Below are positions 12,901 to 18,561 of a stretch of 40,249 bases of DNA, in pieces (position 1 is the first letter of the stretch; every line of letters begins with the position of its first letter). Below the pieces are notes generated by a model. It was not told where the DNA came from. It ran no database searches and worked only from the letters and a program-made list of their open reading frames with translations. Origin of the DNA: a virus; the IMG/VR virus record IMGVR_UViG_3300031566_013562, positions 1 through 40,249 of that record; one strand, written 5' to 3'. Both the position numbers and the translations under genes were made by a program.

Positions 12901-13390
12901 AGTTGTAGTAGCAGTTGATTCTGATAATGAATTAGATAAGAATGCTTCTGTTGATGTGGGGGTGACTACATCTTTATCTTCTAATTGGAAAGAGTATGAT
13001 AATACTCCCAAGCCCTCCAAACAAGAATCTGGTAAGGTTCCTCTTCTTATACGGTCTGGAATTATTGATTCTGTTATAATAGAGCCGTTGATTTCCGAAG
13101 ATGGATATATGTATAGGACTTCTTACGGTGCATGGGATTATAACAGCGACGTACAGGTTTATGATGAAGATGGTTTTCTTGTAGATGCGTTGGAATATAA
13201 AACATTTCCTAGAGACGGATTTATCGTTTTTTCGACAAGAAAGGTTGGGAATATGATAATAGAAGTAAGACATACTGATGATGTTAAGATAGGCGTAAAG
13301 GTCGATAATGGAGGAGAAAGGACTGTTAGAGTTTACGGGTTAGGATATATGTATGCAAATGGAGATGTTAGTGTTGCCCCAGAATCTTAA
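3986..13390 (+). CDS. 3134-residue multidomain adhesin-like protein (FG-GAP, VWA, LamG, FN3, Kelch)
   Basis: This is the largest gene in the window. Visible order: seven FG-GAP/integrin-like repeats (~98-490; each has a DxFG core and ends in YVYKKDxGG); a VWA first half with MIDAS motif DHSGSMG (~769-775); a LamG/concanavalin-like domain (~952-1160; MGIWHFDE, WVHLVLLVDY); FN3-like segments (~1175-1385); a long beta-rich middle; six Kelch repeats (~2190-2500; YAIGG, YIAGG, YVFSGA, YVTGG, YIFGG, MLAGG); then what looks like the second half of a VWA domain (~2715-2845; GGSPLYDA, IFADDDPNS, SVIVAGLSY). A short GTDSGTDSGTDS run lies inside that second half. No signal peptide is evident. The size and domains suit a virion-associated host-recognition protein or tail fibre, which is inference. 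Its 3' end overlaps the next gene by 38 bases. Confidence 0.8.
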   Translation: MKEFASIFTVNNAFVPTKASLYLYPFNGFDENSFRLDGSSQGFLADSPNYGICLDASNFSDISQQRYNLVNDDTDSGFTDSGYLDCQSYNMTEDKEVASDGATDDYFGTSIAIDGDYFVSGANNATVAAVRSGAVYVFKRISGSWTQIKKITSPNPKAGGDFGWACSLSGDYLIVGAPDEWVGVEVSAGRAYVYKKDQGGSDNWGLVASLLSDVPDAADEYGVSVDIYGEYAIVGARTAPFGGVPVTGAAYIYKKDQGGADNWGQIKKINGDDTIGGDYFGSGVSITNEYAVAGAARHWGGGVDDAGAAYIFKNNNDNWTQVAQVWSDDPQVDGYFGDAVSINGNNLAIGAKGQTVGAVINEGAVYVHKKDYGGNDNWGRVQSLTGRDIAGDGDNFGCSVSIYNNYLVVGAKFDHIEGQANAGSAYLYEKDHGGPDNWGEVEKIIASDYTTTDEFGYSVSTDGSRIVIGASDDNIGAETDQGSCYVYGLLDYANGDYPVVSYPILVSDSGTYTIWLRVKCETLFFIDLLIDGVYYDSLSANGSLNWQWVSQQISLDSGSHTFSFRPTNNDLEIDKIYGSLSSKNSIPSGTGPGLTRSPFITAHVRIFDTDLNGKPDTALFIYDYKTSIDEMKINNWYNFDIRALDDNVGADFSGNLYALVIKASGLDGNNISWGASTSGDPQSYYRSIGGTWYDRECGPFFVVIYSNNENGIDYANGCFNIPPIDQSNISFSNFVEEDLETDTMKISEDSQGIKDIELFTPDKQISFIVDHSGSMGWNDYDNRRYTLLRRLANRIENTYVGQSEYSLIKYGGKKINVIFGGRPAAIDPYNPLLSGDPKNAIEQDVDAFVGYRLVRRTDRFPLTPIEGEIVYDGVGNKFLDNTTIIGGTGTGTGGSSTFVDYYYSVFTFNKNYKFSEPLNLLASVRSGDIPTGIGVFQGEIIKGTGAIYDSSSMGIWHFDERFGNKVYDFSGNIDLDIADDRPIWLNQSDVPSGYSGIRSSENTEIEVLDSENLLSIREQMTIASWVKVDNYPVLSTTLLSRETDDAAVINYSVIVSAIGQVQYHDTVNTVSTGYNIPLGEWVHLVLLVDYNSSEIITYVNGSLFSTVAIPAPHPADTGLQFFFRVGWSNLAAREEEPISFSDLSIFEGLKDSDYIENLYTIVENVDPDNGDRLAILKWSIPENPGFANGKVKIIANEFSLPSNVNDGTEIYYEDPVIGDSYTTFRYDFVLGSKYYFRIFSQNSVPNYSHILDSASLSLDVPEISVEDKIYIPALSRGLSNPISSANELLVVPGYAKNAISWGVPSDSRISRVRIYSSTEYYPVVSEYRNTGDLIFEGDPSDQYYVHRFISNGKTYFYTLVFADRYGRLSESANATGTPLVTADDEGIPMPKVTGIGYEVVEPDHIRIFWDDVIQPNMIDISFDDDVVLYAKLLDENGELLSEDFFVTADISTSYDMVEGSAEDVFSGETTTDVDINSAYKFNITNGENGLSNVSLSLTDVNEELKNVDSVRFDIILKVIIPDRSSDIVGPEKYASNLFEYSSRPIRIRFFNPLNLTTINRDNRKVVSNIKRSIVVLGRETQVEVLEYDGVYLGASDSYVERLELTYNSAPLKELSGVSIEIYQAIVDPITGTITKERISDKVKVLKKNIILGEREVLNEDGSVSDETENVSWVDVVLDTPSVTTDVLMYVKTRLGFHTIIKKKHISFESPIRADIRGRFPLVDGINSAEQSCLFYVIDPNDPANPNKEKIVDNTIVRWELNAIESGAIRVPIYSNNEVPKQSGIYSYTEDGVADNVFIGPLVEAMLIGKAVDGTPRYNSYELIATTMLNGETVEAKQLFFFSQITDQGKYVPYSLFLMEFPSYKERLYTNGRYYAVLTISHNPEHSSTPMASCFNECLNERGMLAVILNPGQMVQIMTDDPETEILWGDIAPSSTGGSTSNTIAMSNANISYGNAFINLSDGDYTNVYFRLKRDNILQSGIGFENINSYCSCWSQGDIPKYSKEIKVYGAITTIYDGHIVNLIGGTTGSGIPPTVLSLREPIDIVVSDKRVNGATVENLAIDGISYNDLIIEVSSGEEVIPNNTPISINIVNVYGEDIVKSENEIIYTSNRIESSIFAEEKSYATLRILPIVPGKSFKSYIYLTVSYLGNSRTIAIDVEYDNNTEGDRIETIFRDKTLAFNLTTQSWEEKRPMIVARSSFCSETVSNIVYAIGGVSSNNIIGLAEAYTPATDRWNTVREMPTARAGCFSTVYNNLIYIAGGIEYKFDEKQLEISRAMEVYDPATNIWTSLSDMPEEYGIAYGSMHAIGTNLYVFSGARSITFDGRVTDESERILIYDTINDSWSHIIISDEEELNLYKRIAPVSCDDGNYIYVTGGQRTDNGVEYLSTAYRYSIADGVEEGGNDFEDLPRKKYRSASSYISNNWYIFGGSSNHSFTLGDTERINTAVAPFDYTRLSITIPDCNGLNSAASSTFTNAGDTYVMLAGGIDSGKNPEFVKINTEFVPSPMMLNNIENSQIKLSLKDTHGYPVSVGMTAKGYVQSTSLNNEFIGILEDKLSKYPVYIKENGIIPASDYPVITLSPRADDGISGINPLVTISENSPGVRNKLLLQSEINNDNYYGNTFVKTIKDIDDLMLVTTNVCHVSVSSNMKITYNLCSADDDFVLLSPPLFQSVITNFDCGVDKPWLSMIESMTDGMVSKNVFDDAMDELESTYPYGGSPLYDACSAGAIVFSPSTGGTDSGTDSGTDSTSSNISRRYHTYIFADDDPNSYETTLSESSVDLKSISNHSVIVAGLSYRNPYASILENGTEQYPFSEFADENDGQMVSVTDDIDNEVIKALSGFARGAVGYGKATYIYDMESIVRLYSLSSSFSFAQNTGGNWRASWSKDGYGYNYPSPYSDSDYTLSIIGEEARYIKFEFELFSGLSKNNIASEENISVDGSPSVTSISIFYKNLVDNFIFTNSFDLGDDVRQVVVAVDSDNELDKNASVDVGVTTSLSSNWKEYDNTPKPSKQESGKVPLLIRSGIIDSVIIEPLISEDGYMYRTSYGAWDYNSDVQVYDEDGFLVDALEYKTFPRDGFIVFSTRKVGNMIIEVRHTDDVKIGVKVDNGGERTVRVYGLGYMYANGDVSVAPES
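4280..5460 (+). repeat. Seven tandem FG-GAP repeats within the giant adhesin
   Basis: Seven units of about 55-60 codons each begin with a D/E-x-F/Y-G core (DDYFG, GDFGW, DEYG, DYFG, GYFG, DNFG, DEFG) and end in Y-V/I-Y-K with a DNWG or DNW tail. Seven is the number needed for one closed seven-bladed integrin-type propeller. Confidence 0.75.
10561..11490 (+). repeat. Six Kelch repeats within the giant adhesin
   Basis: Six units each contain a hydrophobic strand followed by a double glycine (YAIGG, YIAGG, YVFSGA, YVTGG, YIFGG, MLAGG), then a Y-D/T-P-A-T-D/N-x-W strand in the clearest copies (TPATDRW, DPATNIW). This predicts a six-bladed Kelch propeller lying between the two separated VWA halves. 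Confidence 0.75.
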
Positions 13391-14108
13391 TTCTTCAAAC
13401 GAAGTTGAAGATTATGTAATAGATGTTATTGTTTTGACTTGTAACAATAAAGAGATACTTAAATCTTTTACAAAAGCCATTTATTCTAATACTGTATTAC
13501 CATTTCGGTTTATATTATTAGATAATGGATCAAGTGATGGAACTTCTGAATTTATCGTAGAAAAACTAGAGGGGAAACGAAATGTTATTTCTATTTTATC
13601 GCCAAAAAATTTAGGAGTTATAAAAGGCAGAAATGTTGGATGGTCTTATTCTAATAGTCCTTTTATATGTTTTTTAGATGATGACCAGATTGTTCATAAG
13701 GGCTGGGATATTCAATATCTATCTATGTTTGATAAAGGATTTGATATTGTTGGAGCAGAGGCATGGTTAATGAATTCTTCTTTTTTTCCAATAGAAAAAA
13801 TAAAAAATTCTAATCGTCATTTCCATTATGTCGGATGTGGTGGAATGATGATGAAAAAGAAAGTTTACGAAAAAATAGGATTTTTTGATGAAATATTTTC
13901 TCCTGCATATTTTGAAGATCCTGATTATAATTTTAGAGCCGCAGATGCAGGTTTTGTTGTAGGATGGAACGAATTGGCTAAAATAACTCATTTAAAACAT
14001 CAAACATTAGGGTCTAAAAATCCAGGTTCTATTTTTGCGGAAAGTTACAAGAAATTTTTTAAAAAGTGGAAGAATAGGAAGTTATCATTTATACGGGAAA
14101 TCCGATGA
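13353..14108 (+). CDS. Family 2 (GT-A) glycosyltransferase
   Basis: A GT2-like sugar transferase of 251 residues. The N-terminal Rossmann-like strand reads VIDVIVLTCNN, followed by LLDNGSSDGTSEF, the usual nucleotide-sugar binding region. FLDDDQ (Asp109-111) supplies the DxD metal-binding motif. FFDE and YFEDPDYNFRA match the acceptor/base region typical of GT2 enzymes. No membrane segment is seen, so it is probably cytosolic. The start overlaps the adhesin gene by 38 bases; TAGGA about seven bases upstream supports ATG 13353, though ATGs at 13359 and 13365 are possible. It ends in an ATGA overlap with a second glycosyltransferase. The pair could glycosylate the preceding adhesin, host surface sugars or phage DNA; the sequence does not decide. 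Confidence 0.85.
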   Translation: MQMEMLVLPQNLNSSNEVEDYVIDVIVLTCNNKEILKSFTKAIYSNTVLPFRFILLDNGSSDGTSEFIVEKLEGKRNVISILSPKNLGVIKGRNVGWSYSNSPFICFLDDDQIVHKGWDIQYLSMFDKGFDIVGAEAWLMNSSFFPIEKIKNSNRHFHYVGCGGMMMKKKVYEKIGFFDEIFSPAYFEDPDYNFRAADAGFVVGWNELAKITHLKHQTLGSKNPGSIFAESYKKFFKKWKNRKLSFIREIR

Positions 14109-15178
14109 AAATATTAATTTGTTCTAATTATTCTTATCCGCATATTGGTGGATCAGAGGAAGTTATTCGTAACATAGCAAGTAGGCTTGGGTCCAAATAT
14201 AAATGTGATTGTTATATTTCTAGTGCCACTACTAGGAATTCTTTTACCCATGAAAATGTCAAATACATTCCTCTTCCTTCCTATTACAAAGATTTTGTTA
14301 GTCATGTTCGGTCTTTGAAACCTGATAGAATTTTTATTTATGGAGATAATTTTCTTCATTTTCCAGATATTGTGAAAAATCCCAGTATTATGGGGGCTTC
14401 AATAAGTATAGCATTATTAGGAATGAATGCTATGGAGAAGGACGAAGATTTATTAAAAAGTTTTTTACAGCATCATAATTATTTTAATGTGATAGTTCAT
14501 TCCCGTTATTATAGGGATTATGAACAAATGGAGGCATATGGAATTCTCGTTTCGGTTATCCCTAACGGCGTTAATCCAGAAGAATTTTGTGGAGCAAAAG
14601 AATTTTTTCGAGAAAAATATAATATAAGGCGCAATTCGAAACTTTGTTTATGCGTAGCAAATTTCTTTCCTGGTAAAGGACACGATAAAATACCAGAAAT
14701 TATGAATACTGTAAGAGACTTAGGGTATTCTGAAAAAATAGATTTTGTTATTGTTTATTCAGACGTTCTTATTCCTACTTCCAAATATTTAGAAAAACAA
14801 TTTGAAGCATCTCTTCCTATTTTAGATAATATAAAATTCCATATGTTGAAAAATTTACCAAGAAAAGATGTTATAGAAGCCTTTAAAGATGCTGATATTT
14901 TTGTAATGCCATCGGAGAAAGAGGTTTTTCCTATTGTTTTATTAGAAAGTATGGCGGCATCTTTGCCATGGGTTTCTTTCAATGTGGGAAATTCTTCTAA
15001 ATTGACTGGTGGAAAATCCGTAGATTTTTCCGTAACAGATTTTGCTTCTGCTATTGTTTCTATATTAGAATTCTCATCGTTTGGTGCAGAATTAGGGAAA
15101 CAGGGGAAGGAGGCAGTAGCTAGTAGTTATAATTGGAATAATATAGTCGATATGTATCATTCGGCTTTTTCCAAATAA
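14105..15178 (+). CDS. Family 4-like (GT-B) glycosyltransferase
   Basis: A GT-B fold glycosyltransferase of 357 residues. It starts MKILICSNYSYPHIGGSEEV, the classic GT4 N-terminus with a glycine-rich loop for the acceptor. The C-terminal nucleotide-sugar domain starts around VIPNGVNPEEF and CVANFFPGKGHDKI. The motif IFVMPSEKEVFPIVLLES holds the E-x7-E pattern that binds the donor phosphate and ribose in this family. It overlaps the GT2 gene by four bases (ATGA), so the two are almost certainly translated together. Donor and acceptor are unknown. Placement directly after two giant surface proteins makes virion or host-surface glycosylation a reasonable inference. Confidence 0.85.
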   Translation: MKILICSNYSYPHIGGSEEVIRNIASRLGSKYKCDCYISSATTRNSFTHENVKYIPLPSYYKDFVSHVRSLKPDRIFIYGDNFLHFPDIVKNPSIMGASISIALLGMNAMEKDEDLLKSFLQHHNYFNVIVHSRYYRDYEQMEAYGILVSVIPNGVNPEEFCGAKEFFREKYNIRRNSKLCLCVANFFPGKGHDKIPEIMNTVRDLGYSEKIDFVIVYSDVLIPTSKYLEKQFEASLPILDNIKFHMLKNLPRKDVIEAFKDADIFVMPSEKEVFPIVLLESMAASLPWVSFNVGNSSKLTGGKSVDFSVTDFASAIVSILEFSSFGAELGKQGKEAVASSYNWNNIVDMYHSAFSK

Positions 15179-15192
15179 CGTTGGAGAAAAGT

Positions 15193-16422
15193 ATGAGTAA
15201 AAACGATAATTGTTCAAATCTTTTTAAGTCAAGACCCTGGACAGGAGGAGAAGAACAAGTTCTTTATTGTATGCGATCTGAGGGAATTGAATATAAGTTT
15301 ATAGCTATTGAATTAAAAAGGACAATAGATTCTTGTAAGAAAAAATATAATAGCACTATATGGAGTAGAAGAGATTGGTACGATACTTATACGGCTATGG
15401 CCAAAGCTTCTGTCAAGAAAGATTATTTAGAAAAAATAACAAGGGCACAAGATAGAAGAGAAGAAAACGGCAAAGTAAAAATGGATATCATTGCTGATCG
15501 TTTAGCAACTGTTGTTCAATCTCTCCCGCTTGTTCCTAAGCCTATAAAAACCAGAAAAAAGAAGAAACATTCACCGGAAGATGTTGCTGTTTTAATAAGT
15601 GATTTGCATATAGGGCACGAACATACTTTAGAAGATACTGGAGGTTTGTCAGAATATAATATAGACGTTTTTAAAAGAAGAGTATATAATTTACAATGTG
15701 CTATAACAGATATACATGAACTGCATAGTAATTTATATAATTTGCCCACTTTACATATAATGACTTTAGGAGATGTAGTTGCAGGTATGAACACTGTTGG
15801 GGCTTGGTCTTCTACCTATATTAGTTCAGATATACATCAACAAGTTATATATGGAGTAGAAGCCTTGGCAGGTGTTATACATCATTGTCTAAAGTTGTTT
15901 GATAACATAGTATTTTATGGAGTGTATGGGAATCATGGGCGTTCGGCCTCGAAAGGTCTTGAAAAAGAATATATTAATTGGGATTTTATTTGTTATGAAT
16001 ATTTAGAACAGAGATTTAGAGGCAATCCTAGAGTAGAGTTTGTTATTCCTAAAACTTGGTGGATTTTAAAAGAAATTCGTAATCATAAATTTCTTATGAT
16101 GCATGGAACGGATGTTAGATCTTCTGGATCTCCACTTTCTGGAGTAATTAGAAGTTCTAATCAGATGATGACAATTTTAAAAGTTATACCGGATTATACA
16201 ATTATTGGACATTTTCATGCGGCAGGAGAATGGACTACTAATAATGGGAAAGTAATAATAAATGGAGGATTTTTAGGACCTGACATTTATTCATTAAAGA
16301 ACCTACAAAAAGGTGCTAGAGCAGAACAAAAAATATTTGGGATACATGATAAAAGAGGTTTGACATGGAGATATGATATCGATTTAGATGATGATAGGTC
16401 AATCACCCCTACCTTCAGGTAG
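15193..16422 (+). CDS. Calcineurin-like metallophosphoesterase with Myb/SANT-like N-terminus
   Basis: A predicted metal-dependent phosphoesterase of 409 residues. Its five dimetal motifs are all present: DLHIGH (Asp137, His139), GD (Asp194), GNHG (Asn247, His248), HG (His304) and GHFH (His340, His342). The N-terminal ~50 residues (PWTGGEEQVLYCM, IAIELKRTIDSCKKKY) resemble a Myb/SANT-like helix-turn-helix, which suggests DNA binding. A basic linker (KTRKKKK) joins the two parts. I chose ATG 15193 because GGAG lies seven bases before it; an in-frame TTG at 15181 overlaps that site. The stop codon is inside a perfect hairpin that may belong to an inserted element, so the last residues (about SITPTFR) may not be original. 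Substrate unknown; a nuclease or DNA-end phosphatase is possible. Confidence 0.8.
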   Translation: MSKNDNCSNLFKSRPWTGGEEQVLYCMRSEGIEYKFIAIELKRTIDSCKKKYNSTIWSRRDWYDTYTAMAKASVKKDYLEKITRAQDRREENGKVKMDIIADRLATVVQSLPLVPKPIKTRKKKKHSPEDVAVLISDLHIGHEHTLEDTGGLSEYNIDVFKRRVYNLQCAITDIHELHSNLYNLPTLHIMTLGDVVAGMNTVGAWSSTYISSDIHQQVIYGVEALAGVIHHCLKLFDNIVFYGVYGNHGRSASKGLEKEYINWDFICYEYLEQRFRGNPRVEFVIPKTWWILKEIRNHKFLMMHGTDVRSSGSPLSGVIRSSNQMMTILKVIPDYTIIGHFHAAGEWTTNNGKVIINGGFLGPDIYSLKNLQKGARAEQKIFGIHDKRGLTWRYDIDLDDDRSITPTFR

Positions 16423-16643
16423 GGGCTTGAGTAGTAACACTTAAGGGTAACTGGTTGATTAGGGAGCTTAATTTAGGATTAGATTATGCAGCAGTTTAAT
16501 GGAAAGTTAAAGAACACACCAAGAGGTACTCCACAAGCCTCTTGCTCTGTAAATCCTCTATTAAACAGAGAGGAAACTCTCAGTGTAGAGTCTTCTTGCC
16601 TCAAAAGATAAAGGAAATCATTTTTTTTGATAGAAGTTAAGAT
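16404..16643. ncRNA. Structured intergenic region, possible non-coding RNA or mobile-element end
   Basis: About 220 bases here have no convincing + strand gene but strong potential for structure. A perfect 8-bp stem with loop TTCA occupies 16406-16425 (CCCCTACC / GGTAGGGG). A 7-bp stem CAAGAGG / CCTCTTG closes an 11-base loop near 16518-16542. CTCTGT pairs with ACAGAG near 16543-16570, and GAGAG-GAAA-CTCTC is a short stem capped by a GNRA tetraloop near 16568-16581. A run of eight T lies at 16621-16628. Read on the minus strand, the first hairpin resembles the right-end hairpin of IS200/IS605 elements. Whether it is a stable RNA, a relic or just terminator-like sequence is not settled. Confidence 0.4.
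16479..16601 (-). pseudogene. Possible tnpB 3'-end remnant of an IS200/IS605-type element
   Basis: On the minus strand, 40 codons run to a TAA at 16479 and include TEQEACGV, which resembles the Cys-Gly-containing C-terminal tail of some TnpB proteins. About 55 bases after that stop comes the hairpin CCCCTACC-TGAA-GGTAGGGG followed by TGATTGAC, which looks like an IS200/IS605 right end. No TnpB catalytic region (RuvC motifs, zinc finger) exists beyond it; the + strand gene at 16644 begins instead. If correct, this is only the 3' end of tnpB plus its overlapping guide-RNA scaffold. The match is from memory of family features, not an alignment, so confidence is low. Confidence 0.35.
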
Positions 16644-17090
16644 ATGATAGAATTACCCCCATGGTTAGAAGAAAAGATAGAAAAAGAGTTCAAATGTCCA
16701 AACTGTGATGGAGAGATGAGCACAGAGTTTGTAACTGCTTTTGGGCTGAAGGATAGTTCAAAACATCCAGGTACAATAGTCTGTTGGATGGAATATAATT
16801 GTTTAATATGTGATAAAAAATCTCATATAGAAATTAGACCATATTCGACTCACCAGCTTTGTGAAGATATGGAAATGAAGGATAGCAAAACAAAAAAGAG
16901 CAAAAAAAGAAGGCGGCAAAACGTCGAAGTTATAAAAAGTAAAATAAGAGAAGAAGAAGTTAAAGAAGCTAAAATAATTTTAGAAAGTTCTAAAACATGG
17001 TATGATATAATGTTAGGGTTCGGACTGAACGCGGATGGAATAAAAAATTATATGAAAGAGGGGGAAAATATGGATATAGATAATAAATAG
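16644..17090 (+). CDS. Zinc-ribbon-like protein of unknown function
   Basis: A 148-residue protein not recognised as a named family. Two CxxC pairs, CPNC near residue 18 and CLIC near residue 53, form a probable four-cysteine zinc ribbon. A highly basic stretch follows (KTKKSKKRRRQ), then a charged helical region and an acidic tail. This layout suggests nucleic-acid contact, which is inference. Its ribosome site is weak (GAAG about nine bases upstream). It follows the structured non-coding gap and sits eight bases before the next gene. Confidence 0.6.
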   Translation: MIELPPWLEEKIEKEFKCPNCDGEMSTEFVTAFGLKDSSKHPGTIVCWMEYNCLICDKKSHIEIRPYSTHQLCEDMEMKDSKTKKSKKRRRQNVEVIKSKIREEEVKEAKIILESSKTWYDIMLGFGLNADGIKNYMKEGENMDIDNK

Positions 17091-17098
17091 GTGTATTT

Positions 17099-18166
17099 AT
17101 GCACAAAATAAGCGATTTTCATATAGCGTATACAATAATTAAATCGGTATGTCATAGCAGGCATTGTGCCTTTGTAGATATCCCTGTTCTATTTGCGGTT
17201 AAAAAAGATGCATTTGTAGGGTTTGATGGTAGATTTTTAAATGTTGGTTCTCCAAAAAATATAGGAGAAACTAACTATATTGTGTCTATGCAATATTTAA
17301 AAAATTTCCAGAATATTTGTGGTATTCCGGCATGGGATACTGATGCACAGGCAAAAAATGCTATGTCTTGGATATTTATGTATATACAAGAGTTAATCAA
17401 TAACGGAAAGAATATAGATGATAATACTCCATTCGCTATGAGATTATATCAAAATCCTTTAGTTTGGATTTTTATGAAGGACATTATTTGTCCTGTATAT
17501 GATGTTCCTTTAGATAATATAAAAATGGTATTGTTTAGTTCTCCTTATTCTGATACCAGATTTGTAGCAGAAGACGAGACAGAAGAAAAGGAAAGATTTA
17601 TTTTTGTTAATACCGGAATAAATTATCGTCCTTGTGAACAAGCCGGTATTATATGTTCTGTTCTAGATGCCTATGGGCTTAATTATAAAGAAGTTCTAAC
17701 AGAAATTTTTGAAAGCCAATTATTGGATAAGCTTATAGGATTAGCAGACTTATCTTTCGAAGACGATGGAGAAAGAGATGATTTTATATTGCATTTATCT
17801 TGTTATGCAGGGATTCAAGATGTATATAAACACTTCGTTTCTGTGGCAAAAAAGGCAGAAAAATGCAATGACTTAAAAAAGTTTGCTCAACTGGGAGGTT
17901 TGGGATCAGATCATACAACAGGAAGTTGGTGGTATTTAGGGTTAATAGAAAAATCATTAGAACCTGTTAGAGGTCCTGACTGGTCTACTTATTATAGAAT
18001 GGCACCCTGGATAGAGGAACTTAATCAAAAAATAGAAGCCGCAAGAAAGAAAAAGGGACGTGCCGGTTTAAATTTAGAAGCCCTTTTAAGGCTTAAAGAT
18101 GGCGAGGTAAGAAAGGAAGATATCTATGTGTTAGAAAAAGCTCTATCGTCTAATAGAGTGTGGTAG
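17099..18166 (+). CDS. Hypothetical protein, 355 residues
   Basis: Not recognised. The protein looks soluble, without a signal peptide or clear membrane segment. It is moderately rich in aromatic residues and Cys (CHSRHC near the N-terminus) and ends with a basic segment (ARKKKGRAG) and a short helical tail. The start is supported by TAGGTG upstream of ATG 17099. It has a good downstream neighbour spacing and sits in the same run as the zinc-ribbon protein and the helicase, so it may be part of an early or replication module. I see no catalytic signature. Confidence 0.7.
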   Translation: MHKISDFHIAYTIIKSVCHSRHCAFVDIPVLFAVKKDAFVGFDGRFLNVGSPKNIGETNYIVSMQYLKNFQNICGIPAWDTDAQAKNAMSWIFMYIQELINNGKNIDDNTPFAMRLYQNPLVWIFMKDIICPVYDVPLDNIKMVLFSSPYSDTRFVAEDETEEKERFIFVNTGINYRPCEQAGIICSVLDAYGLNYKEVLTEIFESQLLDKLIGLADLSFEDDGERDDFILHLSCYAGIQDVYKHFVSVAKKAEKCNDLKKFAQLGGLGSDHTTGSWWYLGLIEKSLEPVRGPDWSTYYRMAPWIEELNQKIEAARKKKGRAGLNLEALLRLKDGEVRKEDIYVLEKALSSNRVW

Positions 18167-18176
18167 GAGAACTTTT

Positions 18177-18350
18177 ATGGAAAACGAAATGATCATTAAT
18201 GTAGCTAGAAGTGCTCTATTAAGGGTTAAACAAGCCAGGTTAGATTTAGAGAAAAATCTTATTATACGTTCTGATAGAAATCTGCAAGCAGTTCACGATA
18301 TTCTTGTAGATTTAGTCAGGAAAGTAGAGCCAAAAGATGAAAGTAATTAA
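18177..18350 (+). CDS. Small hypothetical protein, 57 residues
   Basis: A short open frame with an excellent ribosome site: AGGAGA six bases before the ATG. It begins MENEMIINVARSALLRVKQA and ends EPKDESN. The sequence is almost entirely charged and amphipathic helix, so a small helical adaptor is likely. It lies between the 355-residue gene and the next small gene, overlapping the latter by 14 bases, which suggests coupled translation. Function unknown. Confidence 0.65.
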   Translation: MENEMIINVARSALLRVKQARLDLEKNLIIRSDRNLQAVHDILVDLVRKVEPKDESN

Positions 18351-18561
18351 TACTTTTAATTTTGTTAAGCTTTCTGGAGCTACTGGAGATGATCAGTTTC
18401 CGAGTTATAAGTCCAGGCACGATGATGAACCTCAGGGTCAAGCAATTTTTGCTCCAAATAGCGATTCCGCATTAGATACTAAAGAAAAAATTGAAGACAA
18501 GTGGAAGAAAAAGAAGAAGAAAAAGGACAAAAAGGAAAAATTCCCAGAAGGCTCTCTTTGA
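18337..18561 (+). CDS. Small hypothetical protein with lysine-rich tail
   Basis: A 74-residue protein, unrecognised. The N-terminal part has no clear motif; the last third is strongly basic (DKWKKKKKKKDKKEKF). It overlaps the preceding small gene by 14 bases, and its TGA shares one base with the ATG of the helicase gene (TGATG at 18559-18563). That overlap indicates translational coupling to the helicase. The basic tail may contact nucleic acid; this is inference. Confidence 0.55.
   Translation: MKVINTFNFVKLSGATGDDQFPSYKSRHDDEPQGQAIFAPNSDSALDTKEKIEDKWKKKKKKKDKKEKFPEGSL

Noticed and set aside
18501-18560. Helicase start at GTG 18501
   Set aside because: It would read through the lysine codons of another gene and lacks a ribosome site; ATG 18561 overlaps the previous stop as other genes here do.
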